A stretch of DNA of 64,000 bases from Bacteroidales bacterium UBA1410 (lineage in GTDB: Bacteria; Bacteroidota; Bacteroidia; Bacteroidales; Dysgonomonadaceae): positions 6,788-70,787 of the forward strand of contig DBPW01000019.1 in the NCBI GenBank assembly GCA_002305015.1. Direction: 5' to 3'. Made by a program: the position numbers and the translations under genes. Below are positions 35,423-44,666 of this stretch, piece after piece. Under the pieces are notes generated by a model. That model had not been told where the DNA came from. It did no database searches and saw nothing but the letters and a program-made list of their open reading frames with translations. Position 1 is the first letter of the stretch. The number at the start of each line of letters is the position of its first letter.

Positions 35423-36300
35423 TTTACGAGTCTTCTTTTGACTTTAGCCCAAAAAGAATTGGTCTTTCTATAGTAACTTTCAAATGCTTTTCGGGCATTT
35501 TCGTTTTCTTTGATTTCCGACACTTCCGTTGAGAGTTTCCCGTTATATAAATCGGTGACATACATGTTTTTGTTGCCACTGTGTGTACCTGTTCCGTCGA
35601 AGCCGATGTTTTGCACCAGCGATTTGCCGGCGTTGGCAGAAAGGATATCGGCCAAAAAAAGAGAAGCATTCCATCGGATAGCCCACGAATCGTTTTCACC
35701 TTTCACCTGTCGGCGTAGCATACGTGTGTAAGGATAACTTCCGTTGAAATCGAAAGTGTTGGTCAGTTTTCTTCTTTCCAGTTCGTAAAGAAGGTATTCG
35801 CCGTCGGGATTAAAATATTTCCAGGCCCTTTTCCATGTCCCCCATCCCCAGCTGCCCGTCCATTTAATCAAAAAAAGATCCGGCAGTCCCATGTTGGGAT
35901 AGCAGTAGGCGTGTACATGTCCCACTTTTTCTTCCTTTTCAAATTTATTCAGGACATCGTTCATAAAGGTCAGAAAAAAAGGGGAAGTGATCAGGTCATC
36001 TTCCAAAACAATCACTTTTCCATATTCATTGACTAGTTGGGTTACACCTTCTATAATGTTGGCAGCTAATCCTTTATTTTCCGCGTTTTCTTGAATCCGG
36101 ATATCTTTAAATCCGTCAACTGAGCGAATGACATTTCGCACCTCTTCAACCTGTTGCCGGTCTGTCTCATTTTTGTAGCCGTCCGAAAAAACAAAAAGCG
36201 TACTCTCTCTGCTCAGCGGGTTTTTCTGTAACGCCTCCAGCATTTGTTGGGTATGTGCAGGACGGTTGTAGGTAAACAAGAGAACAGGAGCAAGCATCAT
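35419..36300 (-). CDS. GT-A fold glycosyltransferase (GNT-I-like)
   Basis: A 293-residue protein beginning APVLLFTYNRPAHTQQMLEAL, with a DxD-type motif in GKVIVLEDDLITSPFFLTFMND and a WTGSWGWGTWKRAWKYF acceptor-site stretch. This pattern occurs in bacterial relatives of GT2/GT13 enzymes encoded in protein O-glycosylation and capsule loci. Donor unknown. It is the second gene of the run, 12 bp after the MBL hydrolase. A second ATG at 36297 is equally possible as start. Confidence 0.8.
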   Translation of the reverse strand: MMLAPVLLFTYNRPAHTQQMLEALQKNPLSRESTLFVFSDGYKNETDRQQVEEVRNVIRSVDGFKDIRIQENAENKGLAANIIEGVTQLVNEYGKVIVLEDDLITSPFFLTFMNDVLNKFEKEEKVGHVHAYCYPNMGLPDLFLIKWTGSWGWGTWKRAWKYFNPDGEYLLYELERRKLTNTFDFNGSYPYTRMLRRQVKGENDSWAIRWNASLFLADILSANAGKSLVQNIGFDGTGTHSGNKNMYVTDLYNGKLSTEVSEIKENENARKAFESYYRKTNSFWAKVKRRLVK

Positions 36301-36312
36301 AATGAAACAGGT

Positions 36313-37137
36313 TTAGAATTCGGTTTTTAAAGACAAGGTATTTCTTTTTAGCACTTGCAGCGATACTTCTATTCCCACTTTGATGCCTTTCTGAACAAGT
36401 TGTTTTTCCACCGTTTGGTAAGCAAGGTCGGGATGGTTGTTATTACTGCTGAGATGGCAAAGCCAAATATTGCGAAGTTTCGATGAATAGTTGGCTGCCA
36501 GAAATTCGGCAGTTTGTCGATTGCTCAGATGGCCTGAGTCGGAGCTGATGCGCTGTTTCAAAGGATAGGGATAACGGCCGTTTTTGAGCATATCCTCATC
36601 ATAGTTGCTTTCAATGATCAGATGGTTGGCTTTGCAAATGTAGTGTGCCACTTCTTCGGTAATAGTGCCTGCATCGGTCACCAAGGTAAGGTTATGCCCT
36701 TCGAACTCAAAAAAATATCCTGCATTGTCGATGCTGTCATGAGGTACATTAAAAGCAGTGATTGTGAAATCTTCGATTTGGAAAGGAACCCCTTTTTCGA
36801 TGTATCGTGCAGAACCGTTCAGTCGGGTTTTTGTAAGAGGGGAATTGGCAATACCGTGATGTACTTGTCGAGTAGCATACACAGGGATATGGAGTTTTTC
36901 CCCCAGATAACCTATCGATTTGATATGGTCGTAATGATCGTGAGTGATCAGCACGGCATATATGGAAGAAAAATCGATGCCGTATTCGGCAAGCCGTTTT
37001 TTGGTTATTCGGGGTCCGATACCCGCATCAATCAGCATTCCGTAACGGCTGTTGCCCAGATAATAACAATTTCCCGAGCTACCACTACCCAAGCTGAAAA
37101 AAATAAATTGTTCCGAAGGAAAGAGTTCTCGTTGCAT
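36313..37137 (-). CDS. MBL-fold metallo-hydrolase (YycJ/WalJ-like)
   Basis: A metallo-beta-lactamase-fold protein of ~274 residues: FFSLGSGSSGNCYYLG at the start, LITHDHYDHIKSIGYL with the HxHxDH zinc motif, VTDAGTIT, IIESNYDEDML and WLCHLSSNNNHPD. It matches the YycJ-type exonuclease-like family. An upstream start at 37167 is disfavoured because a perfect -7 box (37146-37153) lies between it and the ATG at 37137, which begins MQRELFPSE. It is first in the run leading to the glycosyltransferases. Confidence 0.85.
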   Translation of the reverse strand: MQRELFPSEQFIFFSLGSGSSGNCYYLGNSRYGMLIDAGIGPRITKKRLAEYGIDFSSIYAVLITHDHYDHIKSIGYLGEKLHIPVYATRQVHHGIANSPLTKTRLNGSARYIEKGVPFQIEDFTITAFNVPHDSIDNAGYFFEFEGHNLTLVTDAGTITEEVAHYICKANHLIIESNYDEDMLKNGRYPYPLKQRISSDSGHLSNRQTAEFLAANYSSKLRNIWLCHLSSNNNHPDLAYQTVEKQLVQKGIKVGIEVSLQVLKRNTLSLKTEF

Positions 37138-37145
37138 AATTACCG

Positions 37146-37153
37146 CAAAGATA
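37146..37153 (-). promoter_or_regulatory. -7 box TATCTTTG of the MBL-glycosyltransferase run
   Basis: It ends 8 bases before the ATG at 37137, so the leader would be only a few nucleotides. No -33 TTTG at normal spacing. Confidence 0.45.
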
Positions 37154-37290
37154 ATTATAATTGCCAAGTGTCGAAATTTTCTTATTTCAAAAAATCATCG
37201 AAACAGCACGCAATATGTTCGTGCAAATGGAGACGGTCGTAGCCCATGACATTGTGTTCATGTCCGGGATGTACAAATCGTTTTTTAATT

Positions 37291-38241
37291 TTAAAATTGT
37301 TGTTGATACAAAGAGCGAATGGTTTTATTATAATGGGCAATGATTTCATCAATCACTTGTTTTGCAGGAATAATTTCAGTAATCAATGAAGCAACCTGTC
37401 CGATTTCGAGTTCACCCTCTTCAAGATCTCCTTCAAAAATGCCTTTTTTTGCACGGCCGTGTCCCAAGAGTTGGCGCAGTTCATCGGGGGAAGCTCCCCG
37501 ATCTTCCAGTTCCTGTACTTGTTGATAAAATCGATTTTTAATGAGACGGGTCGGGGATAATTTTTTTAAAGATAAGACGGTTTCGCCCTCGTTTAGTGAG
37601 AGACATCTTCTTTTGAATGCTTCGTTGGCCGAGCTTTCTGTGGTGAGGGCAAAGCGTGTTCCTATTTGCACTCCCTCTGCTCCGAGTGCAAATGCTGCAG
37701 CCATACCTTCACCTGTGGCAATGCCACCGGCTGCAATCAAGGGCAGATCAACGGCTTTACGTACCAATGGAACGAGAACAAAGGTGGTGGTTTCTTCTCG
37801 TCCGTTATGCCCTCCCGCTTCGAAACCCTCGGCAACTATGGCATCCACCCCGGCTTCAACGCACTTTCTTGCATATTTCGTTCCCGCAACTACATGAGCA
37901 ACAATGATATCGTGAGATTTGAGTTTTGATGTCCATGTCATCGGATTCCCGGCTGATGTAAACACAATCGGCACTTTTTCTTCTATCACGATTTGCATAA
38001 TTTCTTCCACCCGGGGATACATCAACGGGATGTTTACCCCAAAAGGCTTATGGGTTGCAATCTTACACTTTTGAATATGTTCTTTTACTAATTCGGGGTG
38101 CATTGACCCGGCACCGATTAATCCCAATCCTCCGGCATTGCTCACGGCCGAAGCCAATCGCCATCCACTGCACCATGCCATCCCTCCCTGGATGATAGGG
38201 TATCGGATGCGGAAGAGAGAAGTAATTCTGTTTTGCGTCAT
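37291..38241 (-). CDS. Nitronate monooxygenase / FabK-like FMN protein
   Basis: A 316-residue TIM-barrel flavoprotein. Signatures: YPIIQGGMAWCSGWRLASAVSNAGGLGLIGAGS, AEGFEAGGHNGREETTTFVLVP with the conserved His, and LIAAGGIATGEGMAAAFALGAEGVQIGTRF for FMN phosphate binding. The family mixes nitronate monooxygenases and enoyl-ACP reductase II (FabK); the two are not separable here. acpP-fabF are 4 kb away on the other strand, which leaves FabK possible but is weak evidence. Confidence 0.85.
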   Translation of the reverse strand: MTQNRITSLFRIRYPIIQGGMAWCSGWRLASAVSNAGGLGLIGAGSMHPELVKEHIQKCKIATHKPFGVNIPLMYPRVEEIMQIVIEEKVPIVFTSAGNPMTWTSKLKSHDIIVAHVVAGTKYARKCVEAGVDAIVAEGFEAGGHNGREETTTFVLVPLVRKAVDLPLIAAGGIATGEGMAAAFALGAEGVQIGTRFALTTESSANEAFKRRCLSLNEGETVLSLKKLSPTRLIKNRFYQQVQELEDRGASPDELRQLLGHGRAKKGIFEGDLEEGELEIGQVASLITEIIPAKQVIDEIIAHYNKTIRSLYQQQF

Positions 38242-38263
38242 GTTCTTTTGATTTTGCGTATTG

Positions 38264-38271
38264 CAAATGTA
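38264..38271 (-). promoter_or_regulatory. -7 box TACATTTG of the FMN protein gene
   Basis: TAnnTTTG on the minus strand, 22 bp before the ATG at 38241; the divergent purD promoter lies ~60 bp away. Confidence 0.45.
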
Positions 38272-38333
38272 GTTTTTTTTGTCGAATGACTCTCTATAAT
38301 AAAAACTTCTCTTTAAATTTCGTAATTTTTTAT

Positions 38334-38341
38334 TAGCTTTG
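38334..38341 (+). promoter_or_regulatory. -7 box TAGCTTTG of purD
   Basis: Matches TAnnTTTG. It overlaps an in-frame GTG at 38341, so translation from there is unlikely and the ATG at 38386 is favoured. Confidence 0.45.
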
Positions 38342-38385
38342 TGACATCAATCTATGGCAACAATTTTGTAATTATCAATACGTAT

Positions 38386-39666
38386 ATGAATGTTTTACTG
38401 TTGGGATCGGGTGGAAGAGAACATGCATTTGCATGGAAAATGAGGCAAAGTAAGGAACTGAATAAACTGTTTATAGCCCCGGGTAATGCCGGTACTGCGG
38501 CTATTGGAACAAATATTCCTTTAGGTGTGACCGATTTTGGGAGTATAAAAAAATTTTCGCTTGAAAACGATATCGATATGCTTGTAGTGGGTCCCGAAGA
38601 TCCGTTAGTGCAAGGGATTTACGATTATTTTCAAAAAGACGAGGATCTTTGTCATATTGCCGTTATCGGCCCTTCTAAACGCGGAGCACAATTGGAGGGA
38701 AGCAAAGATTTTGCGAAGGAATTTATGATGCGTCACAATATTCCCACAGCTCAACATACCACGGTTACTCTTGAAACTGTGGAAGAAGGCTATCGTTTTC
38801 TCGAATCGTTGCAAGCGCCTTACGTTTTGAAGGCCGACGGTTTGGCTGCAGGGAAAGGAGTGCTCATTCTCAAGGATTTGAATGAAGCTAAGCAAAAACT
38901 TTGGGAAATGCTGAACGGTATGTTCGGGGCATCGAGTCGTAAAGTGGTGATCGAGGAATTTTTGTCGGGAATCGAATGTTCTTTTTTTGTACTTACAGAT
39001 GGTAAATCATACAAAATATTGCCTGAGGCAAAAGATTATAAACGTGTAGGAGAAGGGGATACCGGTTTAAATACGGGGGGGATGGGAGCCGTTTCGCCTG
39101 TTCCGTTTGTGGATGAAGCGTTCAGGGATAAAGTAGAGAAACGAATCATTATTCCAACAATCGACGGATTAAGGGAAGAATCGATCGATTACAAAGGTTT
39201 TATTTTTTTCGGATTAATTAATGTCGATGGCGATCCTTATGTTATTGAGTATAATGTTCGAATGGGTGATCCCGAAACCGAAGTGGTCTTACCGCGAATT
39301 AAATCGGATTTGCTGACACTTTTCTCCGGTGTGGCAACGGAAACATTGCACAAACAATCCCTTGAAATTGACAACCGTTTTGCGGTTACGGTGATGATTG
39401 TTTCGGGAGGATATCCGGGTACTTATGAAAAAGGGAAACCGATTCAGGGGCTGGACGAAGTGAGCGACAGTATTCTTTTTCATGCCGGCACCACCCTTAC
39501 AGAAAAAGGGGTATGTACATCAGGCGGGCGAGTTATTGCTGTCACCTCATTTGGCAATACATTGCAGGAGGCATTGACCAAATCTTACGAAAATGTGAAA
39601 AAGATCTCTTTTGAAAATATGTATTTTCGCAGCGATATCGGGTTTGATCTTCTGCAGTTTGTATAG
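38386..39666 (+). CDS. purD: Phosphoribosylamine-glycine ligase (GAR synthetase)
   Basis: An ATP-grasp enzyme of purine synthesis making glycinamide ribonucleotide, 426 residues from the chosen start. N-terminal MNVLLLGSGGREHAFAWKM, LFIAPGNAGTA, VGPEDPLVQGI, the ATP-grasp core APYVLKADGLAAGKGVLI and the family signature NVRMGDPETEVVLPR are present. purN, the next enzyme in the pathway, lies 2 kb downstream on the other strand. Start chosen from the promoter position and the family N-terminus. Confidence 0.95.
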   Translation: MNVLLLGSGGREHAFAWKMRQSKELNKLFIAPGNAGTAAIGTNIPLGVTDFGSIKKFSLENDIDMLVVGPEDPLVQGIYDYFQKDEDLCHIAVIGPSKRGAQLEGSKDFAKEFMMRHNIPTAQHTTVTLETVEEGYRFLESLQAPYVLKADGLAAGKGVLILKDLNEAKQKLWEMLNGMFGASSRKVVIEEFLSGIECSFFVLTDGKSYKILPEAKDYKRVGEGDTGLNTGGMGAVSPVPFVDEAFRDKVEKRIIIPTIDGLREESIDYKGFIFFGLINVDGDPYVIEYNVRMGDPETEVVLPRIKSDLLTLFSGVATETLHKQSLEIDNRFAVTVMIVSGGYPGTYEKGKPIQGLDEVSDSILFHAGTTLTEKGVCTSGGRVIAVTSFGNTLQEALTKSYENVKKISFENMYFRSDIGFDLLQFV

Positions 39667-39701
39667 ATACGCTTTCTTTATAACGATTACCAAAAATACC
39701 A

Positions 39702-40721
39702 ATGGACAGAGCGGTAAGGAGTTTTAAACATAACGTCGTTGAGGGACGTTTTGTGGGGTTTGTTGTGGCAATCGTAGTTATTGCCCTGCGTGTATTGATG
39801 TTTTTGAATGGAGAACTCCGTCAAAACGAATTTTCCGATGCGGGTTATGTATGGAAATTTCTTGCTCCTTTCTTTTCCGATCAGCGAATATCTTTTGCAG
39901 CATCCACGTTGTCGGTTTTCATCATTGCGGGAATCGTTTCGCAACTCAATCGCCGTTTCAACCTCATAAGAACGCATACGAGTTTGCCGTTTATTGTTCC
40001 GCTTGTCCTTTTTAGCCTGCATCCTTATTTTCTGCAAATGATACCCGATTTTGTAGCTGTTTTTTTTATGTTGTGGGCTTTGTTTCCTCTATTAAATTCG
40101 TATCATCAATCCGAACCTCAGTTATTTGCTTTTCAGGCTGCGGTATTGATCGGTATAGCCGGTGTTTTTCAAATTTATGCTCTTCTTCTCTTGCCGTTGT
40201 GGTGGCGGGGCGAAATGATGATGAGGGGATTTAAGTTTAAATCGTTCGTGGCTTCACTGATAGGCGTAGGATTGGTTTATTGGCTGGTATTTGCGTTGCT
40301 TGTTTTTTTGGGAAGTGTCGATACGTTTGTTGTTCCTTTCGATTTTATTACCCGGCTATCCATAGTGCAATTTTCCCGATTCTCTGTTTCACAATGGATA
40401 ATTACAGGAATGATTTTCGTCCTTCTTCTGACCTTTATTATTCTGGTACATCGAAAATCTTCCCGCGACAAGGTGTTAACGCAAATTTTCTTGGGGTTTC
40501 TGAACTTCGTGATCATTTGCACCCTTGTTTTACAAATGCTGTATGGGTCGAGTACTCTTTTTTGGCTTACTATTGCGCTCGCTTTGCTCTCTTTTCTCAT
40601 TGCCTATTATTATTCGTCGGTTGAAAGTAAATGGCAGGTTTATTCGTTTTACCTTATCTTCGGTGCATTTATTTTGATTTATTGTGTCCATTATTTTTCA
40701 ATTATGCCGACTTTTTTATAA
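39702..40721 (+). CDS. DUF6427-type polytopic membrane protein
   Basis: A 339-residue protein with about ten hydrophobic helices and very short loops; no catalytic motif is evident. It resembles the DUF6427 family found near purD in many Bacteroidetes. Function unknown. The gene begins 35 bp after purD and is probably in the same transcript. Confidence 0.65.
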   Translation: MDRAVRSFKHNVVEGRFVGFVVAIVVIALRVLMFLNGELRQNEFSDAGYVWKFLAPFFSDQRISFAASTLSVFIIAGIVSQLNRRFNLIRTHTSLPFIVPLVLFSLHPYFLQMIPDFVAVFFMLWALFPLLNSYHQSEPQLFAFQAAVLIGIAGVFQIYALLLLPLWWRGEMMMRGFKFKSFVASLIGVGLVYWLVFALLVFLGSVDTFVVPFDFITRLSIVQFSRFSVSQWIITGMIFVLLLTFIILVHRKSSRDKVLTQIFLGFLNFVIICTLVLQMLYGSSTLFWLTIALALLSFLIAYYYSSVESKWQVYSFYLIFGAFILIYCVHYFSIMPTFL

Positions 40722-40768
40722 CAAAACAAGGAAGTTGAGCGTTTATAAGAGAGGGAGTTGAATAGAAA

Positions 40769-40775
40769 AAGGAGG
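40769..40775 (+). promoter_or_regulatory. Perfect Shine-Dalgarno AAGGAGG
   Basis: Seven bases before the ATG of the DUF4251 lipoprotein; such sites are rare in this lineage and fix the start at 40783. Confidence 0.6.
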
Positions 40776-40782
40776 CATTCTC

Positions 40783-41286
40783 ATGAAAAAACAATTTTTT
40801 TATGCCGCTTTTATCTTTTTTTTCGGTTTGATTTTTCAGACGGGATGCGGAACTGCTCAATCTGCGGCCGAAAAGAAAGCTAAAGCTGCCGAAATCGGTC
40901 AAAAAATAAACGATTTTGAATTCACGTTTAAAGCAACGTATGCGTATCCGACCGGATATCGCTCTATTTATCTGAGTCCGTATTATTATTTGAAAGTATC
41001 CAAAGATGCTGTTGTGGCTTATTTACCTTACTATGGACGTGCCTATACGGCACCTATGGATCCCACGGAAGGAGGTATTAAATTTACGAGTACCGATTTC
41101 GAATACGAAGTAAACAAGGGAAAACGTGAGGGGAATTGGCAGGTACGCATAAAGACACACGATACGGATCGTGAAATCATTTTATATCTTGATATTTGGG
41201 GAAATGGGTCAGCCCGACTCGATGTAACTGATCCCAATCGGCAAGCCATCTCCTTCCAGGGAGACATCGAAATGAAAAAGGGATAA
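40783..41286 (+). CDS. DUF4251 lipoprotein
   Basis: A 167-residue exported lipoprotein: lipobox FQTGC with Cys22, then a beta-rich domain with the DUF4251 features RSIYLSPYYYLKVSKDAVVAYLPYYGRAY broken into short strands, and a late GNGSARLDVTDPNRQAISFQG strand pair. The family is found in Bacteroidetes periplasm or outer membrane; function unknown. It follows the membrane protein by 61 bp and ends before a terminator hairpin. Confidence 0.8.
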   Translation: MKKQFFYAAFIFFFGLIFQTGCGTAQSAAEKKAKAAEIGQKINDFEFTFKATYAYPTGYRSIYLSPYYYLKVSKDAVVAYLPYYGRAYTAPMDPTEGGIKFTSTDFEYEVNKGKREGNWQVRIKTHDTDREIILYLDIWGNGSARLDVTDPNRQAISFQGDIEMKKG

Positions 41287-41368
41287 AAAAGATACTATAT
41301 CAAAATAAGCCGCCGAGAGTTGAATAGTTAAAATCGTTTTCCGATTCCCGATTAAGGAGTACAAATAC

Positions 41369-41406
41369 AAAGAGAGTGAAATCACAGCATGATGCACCCT
41401 CTTTTT
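41369..41406. terminator. Bidirectional terminator between the lipoprotein gene and tRNA-Leu
   Basis: AAAGAGAGTG (41369-41378) pairs with CACCCTCTTT (41395-41404) with one mismatch, followed by T-rich sequence on the + strand and by a T-rich tail on the minus strand. It serves the + strand lipoprotein gene and, read the other way, lies just past the 3' end of tRNA-Leu. Confidence 0.6.
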
Positions 41407-41407
41407 G

Positions 41408-41489
41408 TGCGGCTGAAGGGACTCGAACCCCCACGCCTTTCGGCACCAGATCCTAAGTCTGGCGCGGCTACCAATTACGCCACAACCGC
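41408..41489 (-). tRNA. tRNA-Leu (anticodon TAG)
   Basis: An 82-nt cloverleaf read on the minus strand: acceptor GCGGTTG/CAGCCGC with discriminator A, anticodon stem CCAGA/TCTGG around CTTAGGA (anticodon TAG, reads CUN codons), a class II variable arm, and the T-loop GTTCGAGTC. CCA is not encoded. Confidence 0.95.
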
Positions 41490-41499
41490 AAATTGAAAG

Positions 41500-41530
41500 C
41501 AAAGATAATACATTTTCCCTGCTGCTGCAA
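41500..41530 (-). promoter_or_regulatory. Promoter of tRNA-Leu
   Basis: On the minus strand TTG (41528-41530), a 20-bp spacer and TATCTTTG (41500-41507), 10 bp before the tRNA. The layout is the same as for the tRNA-Lys promoter. Confidence 0.7.
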
Positions 41531-42133
41531 TTATTGTTGGTCGTTTTTTTTATCGATTCCTTTGCAGGCCTGTTTTGCTATTTTTTCGATTATCTGTGGA
41601 TAATATTCGTATTCTAGTTTATGTATTCGTTGAGCCAATTCTTCGGGTGTGTCGGAAGGCAGAACCGGACATCGAGCCTGAAAAATGATGTCGCCTTCAT
41701 CGTATCGCTCGTTCACATAATGGATAGAAATTCCCGACTCTTTTTCTCCCGCCTGAAGCACGGCCTTATGTACATGATCGCCATACATGCCTTTTCCGCC
41801 ATATTTGGGCAACAATGCCGGATGTATATTGATAATGCGTTGCGGATAAGCTTTCAGAATAGGGTCGGATATTTTCAGTAAAAAACCGGCTAATACAATG
41901 AAATCGATTTGATATTCACGTAATTTCTCAAGGATGGGATCCCCTTTTTCAAATTCGTCTTTGGAAAAAGTATACGATGGGACTCCCCAATTTTTTGCTC
42001 GTGTATGGGCATAAGCGTTTGCCTTGTTCGATATGATGAGGGCAACCCTTATTTCTTCATTATCTTTAAAATACCGAATGATATTCTCGGCATTCGAACC
42101 ATTACCCGACGCAAAAACAGCTATCTTTATCAT
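41531..42133 (-). CDS. purN: Phosphoribosylglycinamide formyltransferase
   Basis: A 200-residue GAR transformylase using 10-formyl-tetrahydrofolate in purine synthesis. Motifs: IAVFASGNGSNAENII (substrate phosphate), IVLAGFLLKISDPIL, and NIHPALLPKYGGKGMYGDHVH with the catalytic Asn-His, then VNERYDEGDIIFQ with the catalytic Asp. The ATG at 42133 fits the family N-terminus; an upstream start at 42166 would add an unrelated leader. Confidence 0.95.
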   Translation of the reverse strand: MIKIAVFASGNGSNAENIIRYFKDNEEIRVALIISNKANAYAHTRAKNWGVPSYTFSKDEFEKGDPILEKLREYQIDFIVLAGFLLKISDPILKAYPQRIINIHPALLPKYGGKGMYGDHVHKAVLQAGEKESGISIHYVNERYDEGDIIFQARCPVLPSDTPEELAQRIHKLEYEYYPQIIEKIAKQACKGIDKKNDQQ

Positions 42134-42287
42134 ACTAATGCGTAAATTTGTGCACAAAAAATGCAAAAATGTGCAGTTTTTGTGAATTTATTGCCTAAAA
42201 TGTTATGCGATTCCGGAAAAAATACTTTACTTTGCATCGCAAATTTAGAAATAAAAATTTTTTATTTATTAATTAATATCGAAAATT

Positions 42288-42524
42288 ATGTCTGAAGTAG
42301 CACAAAGAGTAAAATCGATTATCGTCGATAAATTGGGTGTTGAAGAATCTGAAGTAACAGAAACTGCTAGTTTTACCAATGATCTGGGAGCAGACTCTCT
42401 TGATACGGTTGAATTGATCATGGAGTTTGAAAAAGAATTCAATATTTCCATTCCCGACGATCAAGCAGAAAAGATTTCTACTGTTGGCGATGCTATCGCT
42501 TACATAGAACAACACGCAAAATAA
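42288..42524 (+). CDS. acpP: Acyl carrier protein
   Basis: A 78-residue acidic four-helix protein. The phosphopantetheine attachment site is Ser37 in LGADSLDTVEL. It carries acyl chains in fatty-acid synthesis. fabF follows by 18 bp and rnc by one base after that, the common acpP-fabF-rnc order. An imperfect -7-like TTACTTTG is visible ~60 bp upstream of the ATG. Confidence 0.97.
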   Translation: MSEVAQRVKSIIVDKLGVEESEVTETASFTNDLGADSLDTVELIMEFEKEFNISIPDDQAEKISTVGDAIAYIEQHAK

Positions 42525-42542
42525 TTCGTTTTCAATTCATTT

Positions 42543-43805
42543 ATGGAAATTAAAAGAGTAGTAGTAACAGGTCTGGGAGCCGTTACGCCTCTTGGCAATG
42601 ACGTTGTAACGACGTGGGAAAATGCCATTGCAGGTAAGAGCGGTGCCGGACCTATTACTCAGTTTGATGCATCGTTATTCAAGACTCAATTTGCATGCGA
42701 AGTAAAAAACTTCGATCCTAGCGAACTCTTTGACCGAAAAGAAGCAAGGAAATATGATCGTTATGCACAATTGGCTATAAAAGCAGCCAAAGAAGCGGTA
42801 GAAAATTCGGGGTTGGAATTCGAAAAAGAGAACACCGATCGTATTGGCGTAATTTTTTCGGCAGGTATTGGTGGAATAAAAACATTTGAAGAAGAGGTGG
42901 GAGGCTATTATCTCGAAAAAGATAAAGGTCCTCGTTTCAATCCTTTTTTCATTCCGAAAATGATAGCAGATATAGCCGCAGGTCACATCTCTATGATTTA
43001 CGGACTGAGAGGTCCCAACTATGCCACAGTTTCGGCTTGTGCTTCTTCTACCCATGCTATTGCCGATGCATGCAATCTTATTCGGTTAGGAAAAGCCACT
43101 GTCATTGTAAGTGGTGGTGCAGAAGCTACTATAAGTGCTTCAGCAGTAGGTGGATTCAATGCGATGCACGCCTTGTCCACGCGTAACGATTCACCGGAAA
43201 CTGCTTCACGTCCGTTCAGTGCAAGTCGCGATGGATTTGTAATCGGTGAAGGTGCAGGGTGTGTCGTTCTCGAAGAGATGGAACATGCCATTGCTCGTGG
43301 AGCAACCATTTATGCTGAAGTTGCAGGAGAAGGCATGTCGGCTGATGCGTATCACATTACTGCTTCTCATCCCGAAGGTCTGGGGGCCAAACTGGTTATG
43401 CGTAATGCTTTAGACGATGCAGGAATGCGTCCTGAAGATATCGATTATATCAATGTGCATGGAACATCGACTCCTGTCGGTGATATTTCTGAGGTGAAAG
43501 CTATCCTGGATGTTTTTGGAGATTACAGCTATAAACTCAATATCAGTTCCACCAAATCGATGACGGGACATCTGCTTGGTGCTGCCGGTGCCGTTGAAGC
43601 AGTGCTTACGATATTGGCAATGCAGCATTCTATCGTTCCGCCGACCATCAATCACGCCGAAGGAGATGATGATCCCGAAATTGACTATAATCTTAATTTT
43701 ACGTTTAACAAAGCTCAAAAAAGAGAAATTAGAGCTGCGTTATCCAACACATTTGGTTTTGGAGGACACAACGCGTCTGTAATTTTTAAACGATTTAAAA
43801 AATAG
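42543..43805 (+). CDS. fabF: 3-oxoacyl-ACP synthase II
   Basis: A 420-residue beta-ketoacyl-ACP synthase that elongates acyl-ACP. The Cys-His-His triad is Cys166 (TVSACASST), His306 (NVHGTSTPVGD) and His343 (KSMTGHLLGAAG). The length and N-terminal RVVVTGLGAVTPLGND match FabF. It lies directly downstream of acpP. Confidence 0.96.
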   Translation: MEIKRVVVTGLGAVTPLGNDVVTTWENAIAGKSGAGPITQFDASLFKTQFACEVKNFDPSELFDRKEARKYDRYAQLAIKAAKEAVENSGLEFEKENTDRIGVIFSAGIGGIKTFEEEVGGYYLEKDKGPRFNPFFIPKMIADIAAGHISMIYGLRGPNYATVSACASSTHAIADACNLIRLGKATVIVSGGAEATISASAVGGFNAMHALSTRNDSPETASRPFSASRDGFVIGEGAGCVVLEEMEHAIARGATIYAEVAGEGMSADAYHITASHPEGLGAKLVMRNALDDAGMRPEDIDYINVHGTSTPVGDISEVKAILDVFGDYSYKLNISSTKSMTGHLLGAAGAVEAVLTILAMQHSIVPPTINHAEGDDDPEIDYNLNFTFNKAQKREIRAALSNTFGFGGHNASVIFKRFKK

Positions 43806-43806
43806 C

Positions 43807-44652
43807 GTGTTCAGAAAATTAGGCCGACAGATACGGGCTATCCCTCATAGAGGGAAAGAGCCTTATCTGTCATTTTACAAAATTCTCGGATTTTATCCCG
43901 ATCGTATCGATTTATACAACGAAGCTGTTACCCATAGATCTTCACCTATACGTACAAGTAACGGAAAATGGGTAAACAATGAACGCCTTGAATTCTTGGG
44001 AGATGCCATTCTTGATGCGATTGTTGCCGATATTCTTTACAAGGAGTTTCGAAACAAAAAGGAAGGTTTTCTCACCAGCATGCGTTCTCGTATCGTTCAG
44101 CGTGATACGCTGAATAAATTGGCAGTCGAGTTGGGATTGGATAAATTGATTGTGTCTTCAACACGAAATTTGGCCCATAATACCAATATTTACGGCGATG
44201 CACTCGAAGCGCTTATCGGAGCCATTTATCTGGATCAGGGCTACCGTGTAGCAAAGAAATTTGTATTCGAAACGCTCATCAAGCAACATTTAAGCATAGA
44301 GGAAGTCGTGAAATTGGAGGTAGATTTCAAATCCCGATTGATCGAGTGGGGTCAGAAAAACAAAATTGATGTCAATTTCAATGTTATCGAATCTTCATAC
44401 GATGAACAAAACAATCCTGTTTTTGTATCGGGTGTTTCTGTTGGCAATATGGAGATAGGTACCGGTGTCGGATATTCCAAAAAAGAATCTCATCAGATGG
44501 CTGCAAAACAAGCCATTCAACGCATTCGCGAAGATAAGGCTCTTCAGCAAACCATACTCGATAATGCCAAAAAAACCTCTGTTGAAAAACCGGCTGAGCC
44601 GGAAGAAACGAATTTTGATGAGTTGAGCGAAGAATTTTTATCCGAACCGTAA
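43807..44652 (+). CDS. rnc: Ribonuclease III
   Basis: A 281-residue double-strand RNase. The catalytic signature is NERLEFLGDAILD (residues 58-70), with further acidic residues in GDALEALIGAIYLD, and a C-terminal double-stranded RNA-binding domain ends in SKKESHQMAAKQAIQRI. The last ~35 residues are an acidic tail (KPAEPEETNFDELSEEF). It starts with GTG one base after the fabF stop codon. Confidence 0.95.
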   Translation: MFRKLGRQIRAIPHRGKEPYLSFYKILGFYPDRIDLYNEAVTHRSSPIRTSNGKWVNNERLEFLGDAILDAIVADILYKEFRNKKEGFLTSMRSRIVQRDTLNKLAVELGLDKLIVSSTRNLAHNTNIYGDALEALIGAIYLDQGYRVAKKFVFETLIKQHLSIEEVVKLEVDFKSRLIEWGQKNKIDVNFNVIESSYDEQNNPVFVSGVSVGNMEIGTGVGYSKKESHQMAAKQAIQRIREDKALQQTILDNAKKTSVEKPAEPEETNFDELSEEFLSEP

Positions 44653-44666
44653 GGATTCTGTTCGCA